From NCBI GenBank assembly GCA_029582165.1, contig CM055889.1:13386841-13450840 (forward strand): 64,000 bases of DNA. Reading direction: 5' to 3'. How positions within the stretch are numbered: position 1 is the first letter of the stretch; the number at the start of each line of letters is the position of its first letter. Source of the stretch: Portulaca oleracea (lineage: Eukaryota > Streptophyta > Magnoliopsida > Caryophyllales > Portulacaceae). Made by a program: the position numbers and the translations under genes. The notes beneath the pieces were generated by a model. The model was given only the letters and a program-made list of their open reading frames with translations. It ran no database searches and was not told where the DNA came from. This document shows positions 50,650 through 61,526 of this stretch, one piece after another.

Positions 50650-52459
50650 GATGCATTCGAGGATGCATGATCTATTACTACGGGTATTGAATTCTTCCTA
50701 TGCTGAAGGCCCCAATCCTGAATAAGGAGCGGCTAATGCTCATGTGTATTCGAGGTTTACCCAACTGCATTTCTCGCTTTTATTGAAGACCTCATGGTAA
50801 CCTTGTTCCACCCTTCTTTCTTTTTGTAAATATTTCCTTGTTTTAGCTTGTATAGTTTGTTTTTCCTTTTTGCATTCTTGTTTTTTTCCCCTTCCGGTGG
50901 CGGGCCCATAGTATGTTTTGTGTTGGGATTTTTTTATTGTTGGAGCCGTGTGGCTCGAGTCGCCACCCTTTGTTTTTGTTAGGTGTTTGTATATATGTTT
51001 GCTTGTTACCCTTCATGAGACACCCTTTCCACAATGAGGACATTGTTGCATTTTAAATGTGGGGGGAGGGGGGAATAGGAGTTCTTTGTGATTTGGGTAG
51101 CTCACCTAGCTTTCTGTTGTGTCTCTTTTCTCTTTCTTTGTCCCTTTTTTTTTTCTCTCTTAGAACTCTTAGGAAAGCAAGGGAAAAAAAGGTGAAAAAA
51201 TTGTAAAAAAACGAAAAATGTTGTGAAAAATGAAAGAGAAAATGGGAAAAAGTTGTGAAAAACCCCAAAAGAGTTTTATTTTCTTTTAGGAGATATTCTT
51301 GTCTATAATCGTGTAGATAGTTGCTTAATTGACCCAGTTAATCGTTTGGAAGCGGTCAATATGTACAATAATAGGCCTTAGATTGGATTGTTGTCATGAC
51401 TTACCTTTATTAAATCCCTTCATTGAATTAGAAAGCGATTTCCTTTCTTTATTTCATGCCTATCTTTGTTCTTTTCTTTGCCAAAGTTGGTTGATCTTAG
51501 TAGTTTAATGCTCTTGCTCGTATCTAATAAACCTATTAAGTCGGCAAACCAATAAGGATTGGCATGAGTGGGCGGTGCTCATGCCCCTTAAGTACTTCGT
51601 TACGTACGGAGCAACCCGAGTTGGGAGGGTAACCCCTTTCCGGAGGGCCGTGCAAATTCCCGAAAACCCGACCCAAAACTCTTAAAAACTGAAAATCTCG
51701 AAAATCGTTGGTTTACCAATGTGGCTAGGCATTGGGGGGTAGCGGCCCTTCTCCCCTTAAGTACAATTGTACTAATGGAGCATAGCCACGCTGGGAGAGT
51801 AACCCCCTAGCGGGCCGCGCAATCGATCTCGAAACATGCTAACAAAAAAAACAATCGAGAAAGTCGTTAAAATTGTGGAACCCTTTTCTATGCTTCCTAC
51901 AGTCGTCACAAAGCCAAGGGCGACACTAATAGATGTGGGTGACGCTTATTAAAGAAATTGACAAATAAAACCGAGTTTGAGCGTGAAAACTTCTTCGATC
52001 GACCAATCTAGACTAGAAAAGTTCGATTAGAGGCCCACTTGAACTTGTACACGAGGAATACGCTTTTCATAAAATGCTTGGGGTTGGAAATCTCAAACAA
52101 TGACAACTCTTCGACCTAAGTATCCTTGTTTCTTTATATTCGCCCTTTCCATGTGATTGATAAAGTCGGTTGAGTAATTAGGTGCATTATTAGGGATGTG
52201 AATATTCCCTTTTTGTTTTTAATTTTGTTTTTCACTCTCCATTCCCTTCTCTCTTCCATTTCTTCTCATGGCTTTTGTGGGTAGAGTCGCTACAAACCCT
52301 CACAAGACCCACATCGTCCACTCGGGCTACCGGGGGGTTTAAAGGGCTTGGTGCATACGCTAAATGCACCCGTTGTCTCCCACGAAAGTGGAGTAGTTGT
52401 TTAGGTAGTTTATTTCGGTTAGTTTTGCTCGGGACGAGCAAAAGTCTAAGTGTAGGGGG
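50650..52459 (+). other. Non-coding 3' interior of element E
   Basis: No ORF of note. It contains two imperfect copies of a roughly 100-bp GC-rich module (about 51560-51660 and 51735-51835) sharing CCCCTTAAGTAC, GGAGCA and GAGGGTAACCCC. The end (52425-52459) reads CTCGGGACGAGCAAAAGTCT then GTGTAGGGGG, the purine tract before the 3' LTR. Confidence 0.6.
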
Positions 52460-53099
52460 TGTTTATTCCGTTCTTTTGTATGTTTTACCCCTTTATTCTA
52501 TGACTTTTTGCTTGTTTTCAATAATCAATTTAGGATTTATTATTATCCTTCTTGCACGCAACACTCTCGTACACTGGTAAGCCAGGAATGCTCCCCCCAA
52601 GATTCGAACCCTGATGGGAGGGGAGAGAAGGTGGTGTTCGGCAAGGACCCAATCGACATTTCTTCATTTTATTATTATGATTTAAAAATGAAACAAAATT
52701 ACTAATATGAGAATAAAAACTAAACCTATTCTAGTCCTAATTCTATCCCAACCTCATCACTCTCCACCCAGCCCAAAACGCCACTAAACGACCCACTACC
52801 CAAACCCTATTCCCGTATTCCCACTTTCCCAGCCTTCTCCCTAAAACCTAACTATTTCTCATCCCCTTTCCTTTTCATTTCACTTATTTCTCTTTTCCTC
52901 TTTTTCCTTTTCACTTGTCCACCCCTCATTTTCTTTATTCCTCCTTGTCTTCTTCTTCCTTTCTGCTACAAACACACGCACCAAACCACCTCACCATTTT
53001 CATCTCATCTCATCTCTTTCTCTTTCTCTTCTCCCATCTCAAAATCTCGCAATTTCCCAATTTCTCACTCTATTTCTCTTTCATTTTGCAGATTCGGTT
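52460..53099 (+). repeat. Element E 3' LTR, truncated
   Basis: Matches the first ~600 bp of 47203 on and ends abruptly at GATTCGGTTA. About 38 bp of the family sequence near 52547 is replaced by a 108-bp foreign segment (52547-52655). The rest of the LTR (about 1.3 kb) is missing next to the following element. Confidence 0.8.
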
Positions 53100-54273
53100 A
53101 TGATCAAACCATTTAATCACTGATTATATAGAGGTCTCTAACAAGACATATAATCACCATATTGCCTTGGTTAAAACACTCTTATAAATTGAACATTGTC
53201 GAGGCACTCACAACAAAAACTAGCGTGAAACACCCTAATAGATCATATCTATCAACAAGTCAAAACTGGACATAAAATTAATCTAGCAACCTAAAATACT
53301 TGATTCAACTATTGAAACATATATTTCAAACGGTATAATCAACAACATGCAATCCATGCCTCTGATACCACTGCTGAGTTTTAGGGGGCCTAATTTATAA
53401 CTAAGCCACAATACTAAAGGCGGAAGAAAGCCTAACCATTAGGATTTCACCTAATCTACCCGACCCAGGAAAAACAGAAAGTAGAGGATGACTGAGAATA
53501 TACCTGCCAGCATTCCTACTATTGACTGCATGCAAGGAGCCCGAGATTCCAAAATAGAGATCTTCCACCGAGGTCCACGCAGCTAACTAAAGAATCGACT
53601 GCTAGGTCGCTCGATCACGATTCAATCGAGATCGAAAACATGTGTATATGAACTTTGTGATTGTAGCAAATACGATAGTCAAAAATGCCTAAAGGAGGAC
53701 TACGATGAATCACTTCCAAAATCACTTCCCAAACTTTCTCTCAAAGAAGGGACTTTTTAGGCTCCTCAAAGTGTCTCTCAAAGAAGGAACTCTTTATGGC
53801 TCAAAATGGCTTAGGTGAAAATGAGGTTTCCTCTCCCACTCCTCCTTATTTATAGAAATAATTGGCTTGGGGAAAAAAGTCATTAAAAGACCCAAACCAT
53901 CATTTTAAAAAAACGCGTATTCTGATCGACATAGTCTCTATTATTCCTGACACTATTTGTGTCGCCATACGAAAAATAGTTTTTATGCTAGAAAGGTGAC
54001 ATGGTCCATATTGACCTTGAGACGGTCCGTGTCACATTGAATTTTTTCTCCAAAATTTAATTTGAATGCTTTCCAAAATAATACCATATTATTTTGGACC
54101 ATACACCTACTATTCCAAGGCATTCACTTATGTGACCCTGTCAACAAATAGTATAGCTTGTGATTAAACTATTTAATCACTAATGATAGAGGTATCTAGA
54201 AAGACATATAATTACTATGTTAACTTGGTTTAATTACTCAGATAAATTGAACATTATCAGGACACTCCCAACA
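53100..54273 (-). mobile_element. Internally deleted copia-type element, minus strand
   Basis: A complete LTR (53372-54273) begins TGTTGGGAGTGTCC on the minus strand. It is followed by the primer site TGGTATCAGAGG at 53359-53370, about 145 bp of interior, and the first ~115 bp of a second LTR (53100-53216). The two LTR parts share GATTAAACTATTTAATCACT-like words. The 3' LTR is cut where it meets element E. The element sits in the LINE that resumes at 54274. Its LTR family is the one at 44246-44885. Confidence 0.7.
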
Positions 54274-55298
54274 GTGGGGGCATGGGGTCCCCTTGTTTGA
54301 GGCCTCTGTCGTAGTTAAAGCAATTCGAACTTCTCCTGTTCATACTAACAAAAAGAGTGGGTGAATTCATGCTAGCCATAATACATTTACGTCATTTCAC
54401 AATTCAAGTAGGGAATTTGAAGGTCGTGAGAGCTTTCTCAATGATAGACCAATAAATGTAGTCAAATGCCTTTCTAAAATCAATTTTTATCATGTAGTGA
54501 GGGGAAATAATTGCTCTAGAATAACCGCAAGCAATCACTAGTAGGGATGGCAGTCAAATCCGAATCCGAAACGAATCCGATTCGTTCCGACTAAAAAATT
54601 TGAATCCGAATCCGAATTCGACTAAAAAAACTCTGAATTCGAATCCGATTAAAAAATCCGACTCCGATTATAATTGGGGCGGGTATGGAGATGACCACCT
54701 CCGATCCGACTATGTCCGATTATGTCTGATTATAGTCGTTCCGATTAAGTCCGATTAAGTCCGATTATAAAAATTAATATAAAAAATTAAAAAAAGCTGA
54801 AAATTAAAATTAAAAAATTAAGAATTATTGTCGGTGTTTTATCTTAACAAGTATGATATATAAACATAATCAGAGGTAATCGAAGTTAGAAGTAATCGGA
54901 GTCGGAGGAAATCATTTTATGGAAACGTATAACAGCTAATCGGAGTCGGAGGTAATCGGAGGTAGTCGGAGTCGGAGTTGGAGTTGGGTACCTCCGAATA
55001 ATCGGATTTGGAGGTGGACCTCCACCTCCGATTATTAATTGGAGTGAAGGTGGAGGTGCCTACCTCCGATTTGCCTCCGACCCATTGCCATCCCTAATCA
55101 CTAGACAAAGAAGCACATCGTGCAAAAGTTCTCTTCCCTGAACAAAGCTCTATTGACTAAGGTCAATAATGGAGGGTAATACCTCTTTACTTCTCTAAGC
55201 TAAAACTTTTGAGATGCATTTATAAAAAACATTGCAACAGGAAACAAGAGAAAATTGGTGGTATTGAATTCTTTGAGAATAATTCCTTTGTTAGAAAA
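54274..55298 (-). pseudogene. LINE reverse transcriptase, downstream part
   Basis: Minus-strand frames contain non-LTR RT words in order: ILKEFNTTNFLLFP and CNVFYKCISKVL, then the NVLLC-like end. After the hAT element they continue with MIKIDFRKAFDYIYW and GLKQGDPMPP. The hAT element at 54542-55096 splits it. Several stops are present. The upstream part of the same RT is at 59344-59757, beyond the Helitron-like insert. The copia-type element at 53100-54273 cuts it just after GDPMPP. Confidence 0.8.
54542..55096. mobile_element. hAT-type non-autonomous element (555 bp), 8-bp duplication ATCACTAG
   Basis: The ends are TAGGGATGGCA and its exact complement TGCCATCCCTA. ATCACTAG flanks both sides (54534-54541, 55097-55104), the 8-bp duplication of hAT elements. 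The left half repeats CCGATT words and the right half repeats the complementary AATCGGAG words, so the element can fold into one large imperfect hairpin. No transposase. Confidence 0.9.
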
Positions 55299-55686
55299 CT
55301 AGTAGGAATAGCCCGTGCATGCTTTATTTATAAGTGATCATGCATGTTTTTCACATGTAGATTTATAAATTTGAAGACACGAATTTATGCCCCAAACTAT
55401 CACTCTTATGTATGTACTATATACGCATCAAATTTACAGTATAACTAATTAATAAATGTCATTCACACTGAAATATTCTTTTATGAAAAGATTTTTTTTT
55501 TGAGGAAATATCATATTTCCCTTCTTCCCAAACTGAAATTATTTGGCTCTATTTTTTTTTTAGGATATTAAGTTTCATGGTCATGCCATGACTTAGCTCA
55601 GGATCTCCAATCTCTTCATCGACAACCCTTTTTAGCAACAATGAAAACTGACCTTAACTGCACCAACAACACAACACACACAAAGA

Positions 55687-55694
55687 GGGGGGGG

Positions 55695-55737
<43 letters not shown>
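55687..55737. repeat. Poly-G / (GA)n microsatellite
   Basis: A run of G followed by about 23 GA units. Confidence 0.9.
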
Positions 55738-55739
<2 letters not shown>

Positions 55740-55966
55740 GGTCAAATAATATTATTGTAAGGGTAATGAGAATGAATAATAAATAAAAGATTATTTTAAA
55801 ATAAAACTTATTGAATACTACATTGGTAAGTCAATTTGTTTGGTAACAGAAGCGCTCCCTCACAAAGAAAGAGTAATGAAATTCAAAGAATTTATGTTGA
55901 CTAAGGTACGAAATAAATAAATTTTACTGTTAGGCTCAGATACCCTTGTGAGGCTCTGATACCACT

Positions 55967-56612
55967 TGTTAGGAAAAAATATAATAGCAAGGTAACAGCG
56001 GAAGCGAAATAAATCGAATTGAGATGACGGAAATTACGACAAAATTCAGGAACAAAATATTAAGAGCGATAAAAGAACACAACCACAAGGTTTACGTGGG
56101 AAACCGAAGAACTCGGAGAAAAACCCACGGACGGCGATGTAAAAACAATCCACTATGAGAAAGAAGGAGTACAACCTGATCACTATCACAGGGTGTGATG
56201 CGATCCATAACAGAGGAGATTACTATCACAATCTCTCTCACTCACAACACACAATCTTTCTCTCTCGGGATATAATTGGGATCAAAAATATTGGTGAGAC
56301 TTTTTTCCCTCTCAATATTTTCTCCCTCTATGACTCTCTATAACTAGATCATTGTTCGTCGTACTCGACGACGCCAAGTGCCGTGTGCCATGCGCCGCAC
56401 GCCGACCCATGAAACAAAGTGGAGAATACTGAACCCTATTTATAGGAAAAACTCTCTATAAACCTAACTTGACTCCCACTCCAATTAGATTTAAAATCTA
56501 ATACAATTAGGAAACCCAATATATTAAGGAAACCTAAATAATATCCTAATACAATTAGGAAACAAAAATGCGGGATCAAGAGATTTGGTGATTTTAGGAC
56601 ACTTTCCTAACA
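55967..56612 (-). mobile_element. Copia-type LTR (646 bp) with primer site, minus strand
   Basis: The ends TGTTAGGAAA and TTTCCTAACA are perfect complements. The minus-strand primer site TGGTATCAGAGCC is at 55952-55964, two bases from the LTR. TATA on the minus strand: CTATAAATAG at about 56438-56447. Little interior remains left of the primer site, so this is a 5' LTR with the rest deleted. The ORF 56155-56343 is LTR sequence. Confidence 0.8.
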
Positions 56613-57228
56613 TTTACTGAAGTAGCGTGATATACATTTTTAATATTGACATTATAAGATAATAGTAAATTTGGAGTAAATTCGACAGTACTTTGAGAGA
56701 GCTTGCCTAGGAGAAGTAATGATTACTCAGAGAGGTAATGTCATGGGTGCCAAAATGCATTTCTAGGAACCAACAACATTGTTGATCACAGTAAATTCTA
56801 AGCAGCGCATACACTTGTAACAAAATGCAAATCTTTGAACCTAGTAATTGAAATAGTTGACATGATTCACACTTAAAATCTCAGTGAAGTAATGAAATTT
56901 CCAAGAGCCCATAGTTTCATTTGTCCGAAGGGAGGTTGAAAACCAAAGAACTTAACAATATGAGTAGGGAATTGTACAATAGGTAGTGAAATAAAAGTGC
57001 AGAAATAAGTGAAAATAGTAATGACACTTAAGCATCAACATCAAGGCTACCAACCTATTTCCCAAGCACTTTTTTAGGTAAGTTATGCAGTTCACCAATA
57101 TAGAAGAAGGCACATCCTAATTTGGCTTTGTTTAACCAGCTTTTATGTATTTTAGATCTACTTTATTTCAGTTAAAAAAAACCTTGAAAATTAATACATC
57201 AGAGAGTACAGGGTGGAGGGATGTTGTA
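56613..57228. other. Unassigned interior of the Helitron-like insert
   Basis: AT-rich sequence without recognisable motifs. Confidence 0.4.
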
Positions 57229-57345
57229 CCTATGCCACAGAGATGAAGTTGGGAACTTCGCTTGCGGAAACTGGGAATATAGCCTTTACAATCAATCCTG
57301 AATTTAGTTTCTGCCTTCTGGGTACCATCTTGATGCCTGATTTAG
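57229..57345 (-). pseudogene. Exon-like fragment 2-3 of an unidentified captured gene
   Basis: On the minus strand a segment is bordered by an acceptor-like AAATCAG/GC and a donor-like GGCATAG/GTACAA. One frame through it is open without stops (KFRIDCKGYIPSFRKRSS). Another ends at a natural-looking stop after SEVPNFISVA. A smaller open piece with acceptor TTTTGTAG and donor CAAAG/GTTTAG lies upstream at about 57685-57730. I cannot name the gene. Splice-like borders on the Helitron strand are the main evidence. Confidence 0.3.
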
Positions 57346-58449
57346 AGCACGATCACAATATGAAAGAATCAAATAGAGAATTGTATTAATTGGCTAGAAG
57401 ATACCTTCTTTATAGAAGATATAGACAATATAGAACAAAAGCATAAGTAAGTGATCAAATTATCAAAAACGAGCTCAACTTTTGAAGAACTTAAGCAAAC
57501 CACTCATTCTGACAAACTGCAATAATCTAGGACTGTAAATATTTCATGCTTATGATCAATATGACCAAGTAATAATGTCTATAATTATAAGATCGAGCGC
57601 AGATCAATAGGAGGAAAAAAGAAGGGGAAGATGACCTGAATTGTGCTCAACATGATCCGATGTCTATGACATTCATCCAATCTAAACCTTTGTCTTGTGG
57701 TTCTACGCAACTTCTTGGTGTATCAACTTCTACAAAATATGGATGCCGATTTTAGATGAACGAAAATAGCATTACTTTGTAAGTTTCTTTTTAACTTTTT
57801 TGGAGGAATTGAACAAAGGTGCATGCAAAGAACCTTTTCGGATCTTAAAGCTCGATATGTTTATCATATTCAACTTGGTGAAAGGTTAAAGAAACTGTCT
57901 GAGTTGGGGTCAAACCTCCATACAAAGAATCATGATCAAAAGTCAAGGTCATTCATAACAAATCTCTTAGATTAGTCCCAAGTAAGTGATCCATGAATGT
58001 ACTTACACGGCTTCCCAAGGCAACCAAAAACTCATAACCTCATAATGAAAAATGAAAAATTTGTCATAAATTACAAAATTTAGTTGACATGCAGACTTGG
58101 GTAATGAAAGAAAAAGGCATAAATGGCACATAAACAGACAACCTTTGACCTGTATTTTAGATCCATTTCTCAATCAAGCATTGTACCGAACACTTGGTAG
58201 GTGTTGACATAAACAAACACACAACAAGGTGAACATGTTAAGTTTAGCTGAGCATTTCATCAAACAGTTAGTAGCATCAAGATAAACAAAGACATATCAA
58301 CATAAACATGCAAATGACTGAATGAGAGATTTGAATATAACAGAATCGGAAGCGCTAGAACCGGCCAGAGAAAAATCCGAGCTCAGACATTATCTAACCA
58401 AAAACGGGATGAAAATCAGAGAAGAAGATTAAAGCACACCTTTAAACTT

Positions 58450-58794
58450 TCAACTCCAAATGTAAATATGAGAGATACTCTTCTCCAAATACTGAAACCT
58501 CTCCCATTTTACCTCCTTGGAAGAGCTAGAATCACTCAAATTACAGTCCAAATTCACGATGAGAACAGTAATATTGTTTGGCCCAAAGGTGGTTGCTTTC
58601 ATGGTGTCAACCTCAATTTGTGAACAAATATTGAACCTAAAAGAGGAATGAAGTGAGTGAGGTTCTCCCATGTTAGCCAAATCACAACCTGATTCAGCAA
58701 GCAACCATGCCTTATCATGTCCTGGGTTTGGGTTTGGGTTGTTGCTCTTGTTTTTCTTCCCAATTTTATCTCCTCCAACCATAAAACAACCCAA
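58450..58794 (-). pseudogene. Possible captured first exon, unidentified
   Basis: A minus-strand ORF of 114 codons starts MGCFMVGGDKIG. Gly2 and Cys3 would suit N-myristoylation and palmitoylation. A low-complexity NPNPNP segment follows, then a non-repetitive stretch (EPHSLHSSFRFNICSQIEVD, ITVLIVNLDC) that looks protein-like. A donor-like GTATCT lies near 58480. No family was recognised. It lies on the same strand as the probable Helitron, as captured fragments usually do. Confidence 0.35.
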
Positions 58795-59343
58795 TCCAAA
58801 ATCTCACATCATCTTCATCAAAAAAGACTTGAATTTTGCCTCATCATTGCACTTCCCACAGTAACCCTCATCATCATCATCATAATTATGCTTTATGGAA
58901 AGAGAATTTGGTGGTGGGTTTTTCTGTTCATGGCTTTCTTAATCAGTATGATTGCATTGAGAAAGACCCATAATTTTTTGGTACTTTTTTTGGGTGAGTA
59001 GTGGATCTGGGAAAGAGAAGTAGCGCAAATTTACAAAAACCCAGAAATCTAAAAAACAAAAGGGCACAACTTTACTTAAATGGGAGGGCCAAAGGAATAA
59101 ACTTTAAGAGAGAGAAATAGAGGAGGATGATTATTATTAATGCAACATTTTAACAGGTACAGAGAGTGGGAGAGGACGATTGTCATGAACCCAGAAGATA
59201 AGAAGAAGATAGTTGTGCGTAAGTGTTAGCCATAATTAATAAACCTTGGAACCTAGCAGGGAACCTGACAAGCTGCTAACAAAAAAACAGTTAACGAAGG
59301 CTCAACACCCAAGAAACTCTCTCTTTTCTGTTTGAGTATATGA

Positions 59344-59757
59344 TTCTTGAGCTACCTCATACTCATAAACCATATCACCCAGAAGCTCCTAGTTAAGTTT
59401 AAAGAATCCATTAGTGTATCCATCCAGGCCCGAGGTTTTAATATCAGGGATAGAAAATATGCATTTTTCATCTCATTTGCAGTGATGGGTTTATTCATAT
59501 ATAGTTGGTGCTCTTGAGAGAGTAGTGTCAATCTTAAAAACATCACCCTCATCGGCATCCTCTAGAAGATAGAGATAATTTGGCTCTCCTTTGCCTCATC
59601 TTAGCGAACAACAACTTCATTCAACTGTCTCCCATACAAGGTTGACTTCAACATTATACCATACGGTTCCTGTCCCTCCTTTTCTACAATGACTAGATCA
59701 TGATTATCAAGGTTTGTTACAAGTTGTTCTTAAATATCCTCAAGTTTCTATGCTCAA
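59344..59757 (-). pseudogene. LINE reverse transcriptase, upstream part
   Basis: Minus-strand frames contain ITANEMKNA and, after one shift, FSIPDIKTSGLDGYTNGFF. This is the opening RT segment of plant LINEs, where the usual pattern is an SIP word, then KSPGPDGF. It runs to the codons for EVAQE, where the Helitron-like insert begins. The frame matches the downstream part at 55298. Upstream sequence to 59757 is degenerate. Confidence 0.75.
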
Positions 59758-59867
59758 TTTTCCTTGATGGTGGATATTGGAGAATCTATCCCAATTTAAA
59801 TTCTTGAAAGGGGCTTGCGTACTCTTCAGAATGTAAGTTAGCTGAAATATCTTATAAACTTACACCC

Positions 59868-59898
<31 letters not shown>

Positions 59899-60130
59899 TG
59901 TATGTATGATAAATTAGTTTGTCTATTGAGTCTTATTTGCATTTGTTCCTTAACGGTGGATATTAGAGAATTTGTCCCAATTTAAATTCTCGAAAGGGAC
60001 TTGTACACTCCTCAGAATATGAATTAGCTGAAATATCTCACAGACTTACACCCATATATGCGTGTGTATGCGTGCATGCATATATGTTATATATGTATGG
60101 TAAATTAGCTTGTCTAGTGAGCCCTATTTG
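59758..60130. repeat. Tandem duplication of a ~187-bp unit with TATG microsatellite
   Basis: Unit 1 (59758-59943) and unit 2 (59944-60130) share CCTTNANGGTGGATATT, CCCAATTTAAATTCT, TTAGCTGAAATATCT, ACTTACACCCATAT and AAATTAGNTTGTCTA. Unit 1 has a perfect (TATG)n run (59871-59909). Unit 2 has a degenerate GTGTATGCGTGCATGC version. No gene. Confidence 0.8.
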
Positions 60131-60212
60131 AGTCATTTGACTATCTCTAAAGTAACCACCATTAAGGTTTTTATATGTAGCGATGATTGATAATACCAAA
60201 ATACAATCAACC

Positions 60213-60867
60213 TAGGGATGACAACGGGGCGGGGCGGGACGGGGAATATACTCCCTGCACCCGCGCCCTGGCCCCCATCCCCGTCCCCGTCCCCATCCTC
60301 ATTCTCGCTGGGAAATTGGCATCATCCTCGTTCCTGCGGGTTCCCCGCCCCTAACGGGTATCCAACGGGGTTTTAAATGATCGCAATTCTTTTTTTTCTA
60401 ACATACTTTTACGATTATTCCTATAATATAAACCTACTCTCGCCCATTTAAAAAATACAATTTAATTAATTTGATAATGAGCATACCGAAACTTCAACAA
60501 AAATTTTCAAGCACAATAACAAGAAAAAAGTACGACAATACAATAAAAGTTCAATAATGACATGATCCAAATCAATATTCCAAGAATACATTCGTAATGA
60601 CGTAATTAACATTAGGGGTAACTTTACAATTTTGTACTGGACGGGGACAGGGATGGGGATGTGGGGATGAGTACGGAGAATTTATCCAACAGGGGAAACT
60701 GGGACAGGGATGGGGAAAAATTTGTTCCCATACCCGTCCGGTTCCCGCGCGGGGATTTAAAAGTCTTCCCCAAACCCACCCCTGTGCCCATCGGGGGCGG
60801 GGAATCTTCTCCAGAATGGGCGGGGCTCAATCGATTTCGGGGATTCCCCACCCATTTGCTCTCCCTA
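60213..60867. mobile_element. hAT-type non-autonomous GC-rich element (about 655 bp)
   Basis: Left end TAGGGATGACAACGGGGCGG. The right end complement, TAGGGAGAGCAAATGGG, pairs partly with it. TCAACC occurs on both sides (60207-60212, 60868-60873), the remains of an 8-bp duplication. The halves are made of GGGGACGGGGA-type words and their complements, with an AT-rich centre. Design matches 54542-55096. ORFs at 60624-60918 are in this repeat. Confidence 0.7.
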
Positions 60868-61139
60868 TCAACCAAACGTATTTTACATATCCAAATCTTT
60901 TATTTCCAAAAAATTTAAAATTTGAAAAATGAGATGATTACTAACTTCTCTTTATTACCAACTTGAGTATCACTTCTTTGTATTGACAAAAAATATTTCT
61001 GCATAATGTAACTATTGGATGGTATTAGAAAATTCCCCAACTTGCTTTACCTTGTCTATCATCATTTTACCTTTAATTATCTCTAAATATATATATATAT
61101 ATATAAATAAAAAAGAGACAAATTACAGTGCGTGCTAAA
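60868..61139. promoter_or_regulatory. Promoter region of the EH-domain gene
   Basis: AT-rich, with a TATATATATAAATAAA stretch at about 61086-61115 that could serve as TATA box. The pyrimidine/A-rich leader begins about 30 bases further on. No other site was recognised. Confidence 0.4.
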
Positions 61140-61526
61140 ATCAAAATCGATCTGTTATATCGGTGACAGAGCAGCCGTGGCCGACGCCCAATTTCGCTCG
61201 CCAGAAAAATCATTCACTCTAATCACAACCTCAACCCGACCCCAAATCCTTGCGCCAAATCCCTAACTCAATCCAAAACCCCCAAATCACGTACATTTCT
61301 CCCTCGTTATTTCTCTACCGAATTCAAATTTCACTGATCGTTTCATTTCAATTGGGATCGATTGCCTTACCTACTCCCTGAATCAATCCTTTTTTGAGTC
61401 TGGATTTCCCTAATCCAAGCAATAGGGATGGTTATTGCCCTTCGGATTTGTCCGTGACGGGTGTGATTCATACGAATCGATGATTTGATCCGTCAATTTG
61501 CGGGCGTGGTGGGGTCTGGTTTAGAA
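61140..61526 (+). promoter_or_regulatory. 5' untranslated leader of the EH-domain gene with two uORFs
   Basis: No intron is evident. Two short upstream ORFs precede the main start: ATG 61428 to TGA 61457 (nine codons) and ATG 61480 to TGA 61488 (two codons). Neither overlaps the main start. They may lower translation of the main frame; that is inference. Confidence 0.5.

Larger units (their letters stand above)
47203..53099 (+). mobile_element. Element E: non-autonomous Athila-like LTR retrotransposon
   Basis: The 5' LTR (47203-49138) is followed by a tRNA-Asp primer site, a degenerate gag-like ORF, a long acidic ORF, 1.8 kb without coding, a purine tract and a 3' LTR. The 3' LTR is cut at about 53099. 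No protease, RT or integrase is present, so it depends on proteins from elsewhere. tRNA-Asp priming and the LTR-end word CTCCCTGTGGATACAAC fit the Athila/Tat group. It belongs to the same LTR family as solo LTR C. Confidence 0.8.
55299..59343 (-). mobile_element. Probable non-autonomous Helitron (4045 bp) with exon-like fragments
   Basis: On the minus strand the insert begins TC (59343) and ends CTAG (55299). It lies between a host A and a host T, with no target duplication. The same LINE RT frame lies on both sides and is continuous if the insert is left out, so both borders are set to the base. The 3' end reads GCACGGGC, then ATTCCTACTAG, as in many plant Helitrons, although a full terminal hairpin is not clear. 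There is no Rep/helicase ORF. The insert holds a copia LTR, a GA repeat and three exon-like pieces on the Helitron's own strand. Confidence 0.65.

Noticed and set aside
60624..60918. Two overlapping Pro/Gly-rich ORFs
   Set aside because: Translation of GGGGAC-type words in the hAT-type element at 60213-60867.
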